Below, piece after piece: positions 44,374 through 55,604 of a DNA stretch of 64,000 nucleotides (positions are counted from its first letter, which is position 1; the number at the start of each line of letters is the position of its first letter). The translations under genes and the position numbers were made by a program. The DNA is from Trichosporon coremiiforme (lineage: Eukaryota; Basidiomycota; Tremellomycetes; Trichosporonales; Trichosporonaceae): the NCBI GenBank assembly GCA_039545355.1, contig BCJJ01000014.1, positions 995,914-1,059,913 of the forward strand, given 5' to 3'. Under the pieces are notes generated by a model. The model was not told where the DNA came from. It saw only the letters and a program-made list of their open reading frames with translations, and searched no databases.

Positions 44374-45837
44374 AGCCACCAGCTCGGAAGTGCGGCGGCG
44401 CGCAGCCGCCGCACCTCCGCGCGTTAACTCCGCCGTTCAGTGATTCAAGTGTATCTTTGCTGCCCGTCTGCATGGCTGTCCTTGCTGCTCCTAATGCATA
44501 GGGCGTGCCGGTACCGACATGAGGCCTTCCAACTTTCTTATCTTATCTCATGCGGGGACTAGTGTAATCGCCGCATCGCGAGATCTGGCAACCTCGGCTC
44601 CGCCGCTCCCCGCCAGCAACCGGTCGCCACCCTATCAGGTGAAACACGTCAGATCCACGGCCCACCGTCGTGAACGGCGAAGGCTCAGCTGCTGCAGATT
44701 GTCACAGGGGTGAAACCCCTAATCCTCGTTTGCGGCGGGAGCTTCTCGTGCTGATCGACAACGCTAAAACGTTCAACAGATCACCACCATGCCGACAACG
44801 CCGCCCACACTTGAACTTGGACCACATCCGCATGCTCAGTGCTTTCTTTCCATAAACCTCGGCCGAACTAGCAACACCAGCCCTCTCATCTCAACGCCTC
44901 CTTCGGCACCATCATTCTCTTTCTTTCCTTCGGTGAATCCCTCGACTTCCACGCGCTCTTCTGCTTCCTCGCAATGGAGGGCAAAGTTCCCGATCAGCAG
45001 CGTGCAAAGCCTAAATGGTCGAAACGCTGGATTCTCCCAGCTACCGAGCGTTCGTTTTACGGCATGCATCTTACTGATCTCAGCGGACCCGCGCAAGCCA
45101 TTCGCGAGCACCTTCCCCCAATTCTCGGAGAAGAAGGCTGAGAGCGGCCCGACCGCGACGCAGGCGGACTGCAGTAGTCTCCAGGTTGCGCCCAGCGACT
45201 CGCAGCCCAACTTTGGCACCTCGGCCAACACCCCTAAGCAGCAAGAGAAACAGCTGGACAGCTGCAGCCAGCACTCGGCTAAGTCATGAAGAACATCAGC
45301 TCTCCCGTTTCTCGAACGATACCTCCAGATTGGAATCACTGTTATGACCTTTGACCGGACATTTGTAAACAAGCATATACGTTTTCCAACCTCACGACAT
45401 TTCAGTGTCTTCCTCATCTTCCTCACTTGTCCTTGCGAGCTGGCCAGACCATGGCCCTAAGTTTGCTATTCCGACGTCGGTCGGAGACCTGAAATTCACC
45501 AACCATGAGGTCTTCGGTGGCACACGCCTCCTTGCCTGATGGTACTGTACAGCTGAAAAGGTTCCCTGGACGGTGTTGCGCCCGAGACATGCAGTCGAAC
45601 GCGTCCTCCTCGAACGGCACACGGCACTGCACCCACGCTCACGCCTGCGCCCGCCCGCACAAGATCTGCGCCCCGCGCCGCAACCCAGCGAACGGGATCA
45701 GACACTTAGTCAACCATCCAACAGGACCTATCTTCCCCGTTCGCTTTCTCTATCGACTACCTGTTATCTCACCTGCGACCTCCCGTTCCTCTCAGAGCCG
45801 CATGGCCCACATGCCGGAGGTCCCAAGCCACTTCTGA
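44374..45837. other. Intergenic region
   Basis: Frames on both strands reach 110-196 codons (44836-45426 minus, 44789-45289 plus) with Ser/Leu-rich, random-looking compositions and no supporting splice structure. Confidence 0.35.
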
Positions 45838-46532
45838 ATGCTCGAGCAAAGAGCATGCCTAGCCATGTGGTTTGAGGATAGGCACGCCGCGGATGCCGTA
45901 CCCCAGCGCGTGTGGGACCAGGAGGGAATCAGTTGGTGTGGGCAGAGGACGAACCGAACTACATCAGCGCTAATGGCCAGCAACAACTCTCCCGCTTCGA
46001 CGCGCATGACCCCTTCCATGCGGAGCTTGTCGAGGACGAGATTCCGGTCGCCGAGTTCATGTCCGACGGGAGCGAAAGCTACGACGCACTGCTCTCACCG
46101 CGCAAGCTCTTGGGCGCAATCTCGTTCAGCTATGTGTACGAGCGAGGTGTCAAAGATGCAATGACGGCAAAGCGCGATGCAGCGCTGGTCGCTTACCACT
46201 TCAACTATGGCCAGAGCGACTGGGGCTCTGCTTGGTGCCCCATACCGTACGCAATGGTGAGTGCTAGCGATAGGCTACTCTGATGTCGGCGGCGCTGCCT
46301 CATGGGCTTCATTCTCCAGGAAGTCGCCCAGTCCCCCGTTCCGCTCGTCGCCGGATCATCCAAGATTGAGCTGGTCATCAATCGCCGCAATCAGCTGGGC
46401 CACATTATCCCCAGCGGCTTGGGGCCCCCATCAATTCCCCTGCAAGTCCATTTCGCAACCCGAACAGCCTCAACAAGCTGTATTCTTGTCGAGATCTATG
46501 AGAAGGCGAGTTGCCGAGTGGCACGTCACTGA
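45838..46532 (+). pseudogene. Unrecognised protein gene with a probable frameshift
   Basis: A frame from the ATG at 45838 (MLEQRACLAMWFEDRH, then VPQRVWDQEG) appears to continue in a different frame about 45920 (NQLVWAEDEPNYISANG), without splice signals between them. From there it runs to PIPYAM at 46257. A 63-nt intron with GTGAGT and TCTCCAG joins it to EVAQSPVPLVAGSSKIELVI, ending with TGA at 46532. The whole would be about 220 residues, soluble and acidic in the middle. Either there is one frameshift, making it a pseudogene, or the true start is downstream (MSDGSESYDALLS). No family recognised. Confidence 0.4.
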
Positions 46533-47775
46533 CGGAAGGCTACGAAAGGCGAGGACCTTGACATCACTCCCTTCCTGGTCAGGAGGAGATCTAGCTGAGG
46601 TTGCGCCAGCTCGTTCAGAGCCTCCCCGACCCTCCCGTTCTCGAGACGTCGTAGGCGACTACATCTTTCGGCTTGGTTACCGCTTAAGGTTGACCAGTTC
46701 TAGCCACGATGAGGAGGGTTAGTCGAACGAGCGGCTCGAAGCACCGAACGTCGCTCGCCTCCGGTACCTGTAGCTCGTAGTAGTATCAGAGAGTAACGGG
46801 ATGGTCGTGTGTGTCAACAACTCTTGACATCGCTCGGTGGCAAGTGTTCCCGTGGAAGCAGTTGCACAAAGGTGCTTCACCGCACTAGTGGCGCTCCTCG
46901 AAACAACCACGAAGCATCGATACTCCAGGAGATGATCGGCGGCTGATCTATCAACGACACGTAGTTTCCGAATGCACGCATCCATTCCAGAATCTCTCCA
47001 GCGGTGCACGAACGTGCGACTCCAGGTGGTGGCGTAGACGTCAGGAGAGGCCGGGGTGGGGGTGGGGGACCGCGAAAAGCCCAAAAATTCGGCGGAAAGG
47101 CGATTCGAGCCAAGCCCGCCACCGCCACCAAGCCAAGGAGCCCAGGCTGCGCCGAGACTGCGGCCTCCCCCGCACTCGACCCCTTCAGGATCTCGGCGCA
47201 AATTTGGCCCGCCAGATCCATCGCTGACTGATGACAGCTTCGCACCAGACCGATCGACCGGCGACCGGCTCGTTCATGCCCGGCACATTCACGGACTAGG
47301 TCCGGCGGAAGATGCAATGAGCCGCCGGCTATGCACACTGTTGCTCGGGGAGACTCCCGGCCCGTGCTCGGGCACATGTCAGTGCACATGCCCCACGTTA
47401 CCGGACCTCAATCGGGCTCAATCAGGACCTCACTCAGAAGAACCCACGGGCGGCGTATTCATCCGTGCTCGTAACGGCGCATTAACCCAGTGCGTGTCGA
47501 GAGACCTCTACGCGCGGCCCGTGAACCCGCGATGCTCACCGGCCGGCGAATTCCAGTGACTATGGATTGCCTGGCTCACAAGCAGGTACCGCCAGCCGCG
47601 ACAGAAGGAATGTGATCCAGAGACTACCCGACCGGCAGTCCAAGACAATGTCTTACCTAAAGATATTACCAGATTCCCCATCCCCACCACTCGTCCTCGA
47701 CCAAACTTCGCCCAATCACCCTCCCAATGCCCCCAGAACACACACAACAGCATGCAGAGACGCAAAAACGTTGCG
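46533..47775. other. Intergenic region
   Basis: Contains a G-rich strip at about 47050-47072. Overlapping frames on both strands have no recognisable domains. The A-run after 47763 is the pol III terminator of the tRNA-Ala gene. Confidence 0.35.
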
Positions 47776-47859
47776 TGGACGACTTAGGAATCGAACCAAA
47801 GACCTCGTCAATGCTAGCCAGATGCTAATGACGCGCTCTACCAACTGAGCTAGACGCCC
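47776..47859 (-). tRNA. tRNA-Ala (AGC) with intron
   Basis: On the minus strand the acceptor begins GGGCGTC and ends GTCGTCCA, with the G3-U70 pair that identifies alanine tRNAs. The D arm is GCTCAGTTGGTAGAGC. The anticodon stem CGTCA/TGACG encloses AGC, followed by an 11-nt intron. The T arm contains GGTTCGATTCC. A T5 terminator follows. Confidence 0.88.
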
Positions 47860-48239
47860 CACGATAGATGTCGGGACGGGCGCAGGGGCGCCTGTGAGCG
47901 GTTCTCGGTTCCCGTGATTGTTGCGACGCCGAATTGACGGCGCTGACGTAGCTGTTGTGCGGCGGTAGGCCAATGTAAGTGACGACAGGCGAGAGGACAG
48001 GCGAGAGTGTCCAGTTGTGGCACCTCCAGACGACCGGCGTTCAATACGATGTCACCGAGTCGAGGAGTGTTAGCCGGGTGGTTGACATGTCGTCTAGCAG
48101 GCAGATCTTTACAGCATATGTTGTGCAATGGGTCACGCCGAGGGCAGGCATTAATGTGACAAGGAGCTTATTAGCATTGCATTCGACATCTATCTACAGC
48201 ATAAATCCTAAGTTTACAACGGGCATCTTAGGCTACGAG
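47860..48239. other. Intergenic region
   Basis: About 380 bp between tRNA-Ala and the zinc-finger pseudogene. Nothing recognisable. Confidence 0.4.
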
Positions 48240-49390
48240 TCAAGTCTTGGTGATGGGGAACTCGCCAGCCTTAAGTTTGTTTGCGGTATCCTCGGTCATG
48301 TCCAGCATGCTGAGGTCTCCCATGATCTGGCGACGGTAGTAGGGCGTGAGGGTGAGCGCGTGGCCCTCAATGAGGTGTTCGACCATGACAGCAGGCCTCA
48401 GCTTGACTCGACAGTGCGGAAAGACGCAAGGCTGCTCGTACCGCCCATCCATCTCCAGCAAGTGGGTCACGACGTGAGCCGCACCCTCATCAAAGTACGT
48501 CAGGCGCTCGGTGGCGGGGGCGCTACGGTCCGCAAAATGGAACACGCAGACTCGAGTCTTGCCGAGCTCCCTGCTGTCGGCGAAGCACGTCAGGTCACGC
48601 TGGAAGGCCTGATCCAGGACGCGGAGGTGCGACTGAAGGTGACGCTCCGCGTTGGCCTGGCCCTGGAAGAACTTGAAGCACACGGGGCAGTACGTCACCG
48701 AAGAAGTGGAATCCGGGTTGGTCGCCATGAGTCCGTGGGTAACCTCCAGGTGGAGGCTGTAGTCGTAGAACTTGGCGCCGCAGACGTCTCCTTCCTACCG
48801 GAAAACCATGCAGCGTGACTCGAACGACCAGGCGTGGGACATCAGATGGTGAGCAAGATCGGCGGGGTCCGGGAACTCCTCTCCACACAGATCCCAGGGG
48901 CATGCTCCGTCCTGCAGCTGGTGCGTCTGCCCAAAGACCTTGAGGACCTCCGCGAACAGGTCACGCTTCTAACACTTGTGAAGATGCTCCTGAACGTTCT
49001 CTGTCCCCGACCAGTCACAGCCGGGGACGGGGCACTTGCCGTCGACAGTCTCGTGTCCGGGGTAGGCCGAGGTGTCGTCGGCAGGGACGGGGAACGGGTT
49101 GGGGATGGCGGTCAGTCCCTCATTGAGGCAGCGGGCTCGCAGCTCGATTAGGGCGCCGTCGAACTCCTTCCGGGCCCGGAGCTGCGGGGTCGTGACGATA
49201 CCGAACGACGCGGGCGTGGGGGAGGCGACTGCATCGGGAATAGCGGCCAGGAATTGGTCGTGGTGGACTATAATGTTAGCGGGCATCACCGAGTCATGTA
49301 CATACCTGACGCGAACGGGACGAGTGGCTTCTGTGGCCATCCGGCACGGGGCGGGGTGGATGACAAGTCGTCATTTGGAGTCGACTGCAT
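48240..49390 (-). pseudogene. C2H2 zinc-finger protein with two in-frame TAG codons
   Basis: Exon 1 (49306-49390, MQSTPNDDLSSTPPRAG) joins exon 2 across a 38-nt intron (49268-49305). The frame then continues without shift to the stop at 48240, 371 codons in all, except for TAG at 48969-48971 (after HLHKC) and TAG at 48795-48797 (after CMVFR). Coding character is equally good on both sides of each stop: CPVPGCDWSGTENVQEHLH before the first, CPWDLCGEEFPDPADLAHHL between them, CGAKFYDYSLHLEVTHG and CPVCFKFFQGQANAERHLQSH after the second. These are successive C2H2 fingers. Both stops could be CAG-to-TAG changes. Likely a young pseudogene of a DNA-binding regulator; readthrough is the alternative. 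Confidence 0.75.
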
Positions 49391-51866
49391 GACGAAGACG
49401 TCGAGCTTGGTGGCACTCAGCGAAATTCGAACTTTGTAGGAAGCAGTGCTAGCGTGTCGGCCGGTCTGTAGGTCACTGTCAGTTTGTCACCGACGAGGAC
49501 GGTGCCGGTTGAAGTTGGATACCAGCGGTTGGAGAACGCAACCAGCGAGTAACGATGCGTGAGAGTTGGAAGGCAAGGCTGACGAAGCGACGGATGCATT
49601 CTGCCATGCTTGCTATGGAAACAGGGGCGACCGTGGCAGGGTGCAACGCGCACAGGTCTTGATCGTCGTTCACGCTGGCGCTCGTGATAGAAGGTAGAGA
49701 CACGGGGCTAAGATGGCGGTTGTGCATTAGGCCGCCATGACTGCTCTGCAATCTTTCTAGTGCTTGGTGACTAGTTGAGAAAACAGCATTATAAGGGCGA
49801 GGGGACACCACACGATTGAAGAGACTGATCGTGCCTCAATAACAGATAAGCCTACCGGTAACCCAGAGACGACAGCCATGAGATCACGAGCTTGCAGCGC
49901 AATGATCATGCTACATTACCCTACAGCGTGTTTGCAGGATTTTACACAGGTAGGCTTTGCATAATAAGGTCTACGTCCCGTTACCCTTCTTACGCGTGGT
50001 GCTTATACAGTACACACTGAACGGGGACACTAAGCGCCTTTCGCGTTGCACGGCACCTGGGCAATTGGATAAGGACGCCCTCTAAACTGTAGCAGCCGAT
50101 GGGTTTACTATCTGGACCCGGACATGCATGCTGTAGCACGACTCTGCACCACTGTTCACGGAAGCATACTCACTCCTCCATGTCCTCACGCCTGGGTTGC
50201 TGTTCGGATGGCATTTGTCGAGCCTGCGCCTGCGCCTTGCCAAGCCCACCCCTCTGGGGCTGAGGCACAGCCTCGCTGCCGCGACATCAACGGGATGACC
50301 AGGGAATCGCTGAGGCTGATCATCTCAGAGTTCGGGGAGCTCAATGCATGGTCTGGAACGTGCGGCGTGGACTCTGCCAGCTGTGAGGTCCATCTGGACC
50401 CAAGGCATGCAGGGGTTCCTCTCCACCGGGGTGCGCCAGTTCGCATGAAATGAGGGGCGCAGGCTGAACATGACGACACCAGTCGGGGGGGTGCTGGGCT
50501 GGCAGCGCTGCGGTTTGGGCAAGAAGTTCGGATTTCGTCCCGTTCGGCCCACTTTCCCCCCCTTCTCGTCGTTGGTCTTGTGGGTACGCGGGCATGAAGG
50601 CTGGCTGCTTGGCGTTCCACGCTCGGTTCTGCCGACTCTGCTGATTATCGGTCGCTTGTGTTGTCGGCGTCAACTTCCTCAGGCCCACAGCTCTCCCCGG
50701 GTTTGTGACCCGTGACTGTCTCGCTGCTCGCTGTCATGCCGAGCCTAACGGGGCCGATTAGTAGAGCCAGATAAGCAATACCCCCATCGAAAAAAAGCTA
50801 TAGCGGTAGCAAATTAATAATAGCTAATCGATCGGCGACTCGGCAAATTACGGCAACCCAATCGCTGATCGGCATTTCATCTTCGATTTCTTTCATCCTC
50901 GAGATTCTACTACTGCCATGCGTTCTCGAGCGTCCTTCAATCGTACCGGCACCCACCTAGAAGCGAGACGAGAGCATAATGATATTGCAGGCGTGGCTGC
51001 AATGCGAAGTGCCGTTCAAGGAGCCAGGGGAGGGTATTCCGGTTTGCTGATGTGTTTCGGGCGCGCGGTATGTCAGGACCGTTGTCCCTCACCCGGCCGC
51101 CAAGGCGCGGAGGGAGAAGATCAGAGAGGGGCAGGTCAGCTCGATCGATCTTGACCTATCGACACAGACACAGAGTGTTCTAGGGGGTCACGGGATGGAC
51201 AAGAGCCAGATGTTCGGGAAGTACGGAGTGGTTCAGGGAGCCCACATCTCTCGAGGGTCCCGTGTAGCTTCGATTTCAACAACCTAGGTCCGCACATTGT
51301 GGCACTCCTCCCCCCCCCTCTCCGAGAGAACAATTGTGCAGCAAACGCATCTACTGTGAGTCGTAAATGTTCCTTCCGCATACCACCTCTTCGATGACGG
51401 CGATGCTCCGTGTACGGAGCAGTCTAGCAGTCACTGGCCAGCTTGAGGGCGCCGAAACATTCAACGGTGGGAGAGGCGTCGAAATTTGGGGCGCTGGAGA
51501 GCTGGAGAGAGGAGGGCGCAAGGCGCAGCCAAGAAGCTGAGACGATGCGGTCGGTGCTTCGGCGGTGACGGCGCGACACCTTAAAGCCAAACTGAACCCA
51601 GACCCCGGAAGCTGAGAAGGGAGCTGCATCAGTACAGAAAGCCATATGGGAGAGGGCCCGCAGCATTGGCAACACACGTCTTAACACGCTCGTTGGAGCC
51701 GAGCGATGGGGATCCACCCTCTTTGTGACCTCACATCCTGCATCCTCAACGCTCACGCGGTCATCCTATCTCCGGCATGCGTCTGTGACGGTTCCTGCGG
51801 CGTTGGCTCATGGAGGCCCGGGAGGACCGTTGCCGAGAGCCGGGCGCCCTCGCTGTAGGCACCAGA
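49391..51866. other. Gene-poor region (about 2.5 kb)
   Basis: Short overlapping frames only. An AT-rich strip at 50780-50900 stands out against the GC-rich background. No RNA gene or transposon ends are seen. Confidence 0.35.
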
Positions 51867-51940
51867 GCGACGAGACACACCCTGTCGCCCGCTTGGACTT
51901 CAAGCGACGAGACACACCCTGTCGTCCGCTTGGACTTCAA
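51867..51940. repeat. Two-copy 37-bp direct tandem repeat
   Basis: The unit beginning GCGACGAGACACACCCTGTC occurs at 51867-51903 and 51904-51940 with one C/T difference. It lies about 130 bp downstream of the ATP7 stop codon. Confidence 0.9.
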
Positions 51941-52068
51941 CGCTTGTCGAGCAAAATCGCATGTCTGACGGCGTAACTGTTCCACAGCATTAGTCATTGG
52001 AGGAGCGAACTCCGTTCGCCCACAAGTCGCTTTCATTTCTATGCATTTTGTCGATATCAGTCCCAGAT

Positions 52069-53989
52069 TTAGAGGAGGCTCTGAACACCGTAGGTGTCGG
52101 TGTACCCTGCGCAGTCGTTAGCATTGCTTTCGAATGGAAAGGAGCATCGGAGGACGAAGAGGTGAGGAGGAAGACTGTTCGTAGAGGATTGCAGTGGTGG
52201 AGGAGCAGATGCGCCGCAATGGACGGAACCAGATTGGGTGTGGCCAGGCACGGAACCGAATGTGGGGCACCGACAACACCTCCCCACGAGATTCTTCTCC
52301 TCGGAACGTCTTCCGCTCGTTCTTGTCTGCTTAGAGCTCGTAAAGTCAACTTGCCAGGAACAGTCCATTTGCCCTGCTTAATCATAGCCTGCGAAGGCGT
52401 TAGCAAAACAACGTTCTGGGAGCGCAGAAGAGTTCGGTAGAGGCCTGGGCAGGTGGAAGAAGAAGTGGGACGTCTCGCGGACGATTTGACCTCCACCTGA
52501 CAGACCTCCACCGACCCTGACGGCGTGACTCACCTCGGTAGCCTTGGAGATCTCGGGGTTGGCGGCGGCGGCCTCGTCAGAGGTGAGGTCCTCGAAGGGG
52601 CGGGCCTCGGTGATGTTGGAGAGGGTAGCCTTGAGGTCGGACTCCTCCTTGTCGACCTTCTGGACGGTGTCCTTGGCCTGGGAGACGGCCTTCTGCTCGA
52701 AGGCGTCAACGACCTTGTCCCACTTGGAGACGTCGTAGTCGACAGGCTTGAAGGTGGAGAGGGCCTTCTCGGCGGCCTCAACGGCAGAAGCGTTCTTGAG
52801 GATCGACTTGTAGTGCGAGAGGTCAACCTGGGGCATGGTCGACTTCAGGGCGGCGTTCTTGTTGGACGCATTGATGTTGCGGGCACGGAAGGCCTGGAGA
52901 GCCGAGAGGGTCTCTGTAAGGTTAGCATGGATTCAACCTGGCGAAGGCGAGGCGTTGAGGCTGGGACGATAGGCGGACTTCGGCATTGGCTTGGCAGAAC
53001 ACTTCGTGGCAGGCGAGTAGAGCAGTGACGATCTCTCCGAGAGTATGCAGTCCATCCCACATCAGAGGCGTAGGCAGAAGCTCAAAAACAGTCGGAAGCT
53101 GAGCAGAAGAGTTCCGTTCTCCACCTCTTGACGCGATGACTTAAGCCAACTCCCGGCGCCGATCCAAACATGACCACAATCTTTCTCGGATCTGGGCAGC
53201 ACTCTTTCCTGCTCCAAGTTTTCCACCATCAGCCTGCTTTCCCTTCGATTACGAAGCTATGCACACTGATTCGGGGCGACAGGCCAGGGTGAAGCGCGAC
53301 ATGAGTGTTGGGGCGACGCGTCGATAAAACTTCGATAACTCGTGATAAGCGGCGATTCTCGATTTAAAAACAACAACAATCAGTCGATGGTCGCAGGAAC
53401 ATCGGAGACGACGAGAGTCGAGTCTGGGAATTGTTGCCGCAATCGAAGAGAGTCGAAAGAGGGACGCGCGGAGCCGTGACGTGAGGTGGAAAGTCAAACC
53501 CCATGACGTCTCTTTCCCGACCTCCAAACATCCCCTGAACACACACGATCGTCCTCGGAGTGCCCATAAACGTCGGTAGGATCGCTGTCGAGGTCGCACA
53601 GTTGATGCGGAGCCCTGCCGAGGCCGTATGCGCGCTTGCCGAAACACCCGAGCCCGTCCAATCTGTGCGCATCGCTCCACCTTCTGTTCCCACTTCTCCA
53701 CTCTTTCCCATGCACAATCTCCACCTTCAGCGCTGCCCAATCCGTCTCCAAGCACGCCCTTTCCATTTCCATCATTCCTGCCGCCGTCGCCGTCGATGTG
53801 TCGTGCCAATGTCGAAGTCGCGAAGTCCGATTCGTCCCGAACCCTTCTCGCGAAAACTAACCCTTGTCGAGGCCGAGCTGGTTGTACAGCTTGGTCCAGT
53901 CGACCTTGTTGGTGGCGCTGCGGACGGGGGCGCTCGCGAACTGTCATGTCAGCGTTGGTGGTCGTCGGAGTCGTCGTCGTGCGCACCAT
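52069..53989 (-). CDS. ATP7: Mitochondrial ATP synthase subunit d
   Basis: Five coding exons (53987-53989, 53862-53940, 52534-52913, 52355-52388, 52069-52106) give 177 aa, the usual length. It reads M-FASAPVRSATNKVDWTKLY, then TLSALQAFRARN, VDLSHYKSILKN, ITEARPFEDLT and GKWTVPGYTDTYG, the conserved order of the peripheral-stalk d subunit of F1Fo ATP synthase. Unusual structure: the first coding exon is the ATG alone, followed directly by a GTGCGC donor. Intron 2 is 948 nt (donor GTTAGT), far longer than any neighbour. Exon 4 is 34 nt. The last intron (52107-52354, 248 nt) must start with GC (GCAAGT) to reach the conserved ending. Without it the protein would end in an unrelated 100-residue tail. 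Confidence 0.92.
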
Positions 53990-54290
53990 TTTGAGAGGTG
54001 AGGTGGGGTGAGAGGTGGGTGAGGAGGGCTTCACTCGCAGTTGGTTGGTATGCACGTATTCGCTGCGCCAGTCGCACGGCTGCCAGCCAGCCAGGTGCAG
54101 CACGGACGATCGGGCCAACGGAGCAATGGGCGGGGCGGGCTTTATTCCCGCGAAAGGCCGGGGGTGGCGGCACGCGGAAACCACATGGCAAACTCCACCA
54201 CGAGCTTTCGCGCTAGCAGGTTTCGAGGGAGGTAGCATCGTTACGTCAAGCGACCCAGAGGACAACAAATCCTCCATCGATACATACACC
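53990..54290. promoter_or_regulatory. Divergent promoter region of ATP7 and the poly(A)-binding protein gene
   Basis: Only 301 bp separate the two start codons. Both transcripts must initiate here. No TATA box is visible. Confidence 0.6.
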
Positions 54291-55354
54291 ATGGCCGAGC
54301 AGAGAGACGCCTCGCCGTCCCTCGAAGACGTCAACGTCGATGAGGTAAGCTGAGTTCTGGTACTCATAGCTAACAACAGGAACTCAAGCTGATGCAGGCG
54401 CGTCTCGCTGAGATGGAGGCCGAGAAGAATGCGGTAAGTGTCGCCGAGGAAGACATGAAGTGATCGAACTGACAGACCAGCTCGAGAAGGAGGCGACTCC
54501 CAAGGCGGAGGGAGAGGCGGACGAGGCCATGGACGACGACGAGGCGCCGGCTGCCGTTGACGCGCGCAGCATCTACGTCGGTAACGTGAGTACATTGCGA
54601 AGCTGCTATCAATGGCAATGGATGGACAAGGAGATCTTTGCGATGGACAGTGGATGCGTAGGAGGCCATGGAAGGCAGGACGGGCTGAAAGTGGACATGC
54701 GGACGGCGGCGCCGAGACCGAGGCGGGCGATCGGCATGCAGGAAAGAGGATCGGCCGCTGGGCACTGCAATCATGCTGTGTGCAATGTTCCTCATTGTCT
54801 GTTGTGTGCGCAGAACTCCATCTCTTGAAGACTGGGTCTTTGTCGACGTTTTCTCGCCGGCTGGTCCCCGGCGCCCTCTTTTGCGTTCTGCAAGGACCTA
54901 TCGCTACCGAATACTTCAGTCCTGCGCAGCCTCCTACCGGCTTTCTCTGTTTATCGCCCGCAGCGTCTCCTCCTTCCATCTTCCTTGACTCCAGAGCACA
55001 GTTAGCTGTGGGGAACCCATCCGTTCGAGCTAACCCCAGGTGGACTACGGCGCAACGCCTGAGGAGATCCAGTCCCACTTCCAAGCGTGCGGCACGATCA
55101 ACCGCGTCACGATCCTCTGCGACAAGTTCACCGGCCACCCAAAGGGCTACGCGTACGTCGAGTTCTCCGACCCGAGCGTGGTGCCGAACGCGCTCGTGCT
55201 CAACGAGTCGTCCTTCCGCGGCCGCCTCATCTCTGTTCGGGAGAAGCGCACCAACGTCCCCGGCATGAACATGACGAACCGGGGGCGCGGACGTGGACGC
55301 GGCCGTGGGCGAGGATTCAGGGGCAGGGGAAGGGGAAGGGGAAGGGGATGGTAG
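54291..55354 (+). CDS. PAB2: Nuclear poly(A)-binding protein, PABPN1/Pab2 type
   Basis: Four exons (54291-54344, 54380-54433, 54481-54585, 55040-55354), all joined in phase 0, encode 175 aa. The order is an acidic N-terminus, a short coiled coil ([18 protein letters not shown]), one RRM with DARSIYVGN as RNP2 and KGYAYVEF as RNP1, and an Arg-Gly-rich tail ([19 protein letters not shown]) expected to be arginine-methylated. This is exactly the PABPN1/Pab2 plan. The protein acts in the nucleus on poly(A) tails, nuclear RNA decay and snoRNA processing. The third intron (454 nt) splits the RRM after RNP2 and is long for this genome. Family members are known to autoregulate through intron retention, so its length may matter. 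Confidence 0.93.
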
Positions 55355-55604
55355 TTGTACGCCGTAGCCTGTAATGAACTTTCTGCTAGATGCTGCATTC
55401 TTGTCTTTTGGTGCTGGATGCGTATGGACTTTGGCTGGTGGCCCCACAGTGGTTAGTCATCGTGCCTCATTCGCACTCATCCTTCAATCTGTTAGTACTT
55501 CTGCACACATTCTTCGCTCAAAGCGCCTAGGCTGCTCAAATATTGACTGCTTCTCACTTTCGCATTCACGATAGCACTATTTAGTCAACTACTGCAAGTC
55601 TCAA

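Noticed and set aside
53249..55447. 732-codon open frame on the minus strand
   Set aside because: It crosses both ATP7 introns and exons and the antisense of PAB2; Arg/Ser/Pro-rich, with no real start and contradicted by the well-supported genes.
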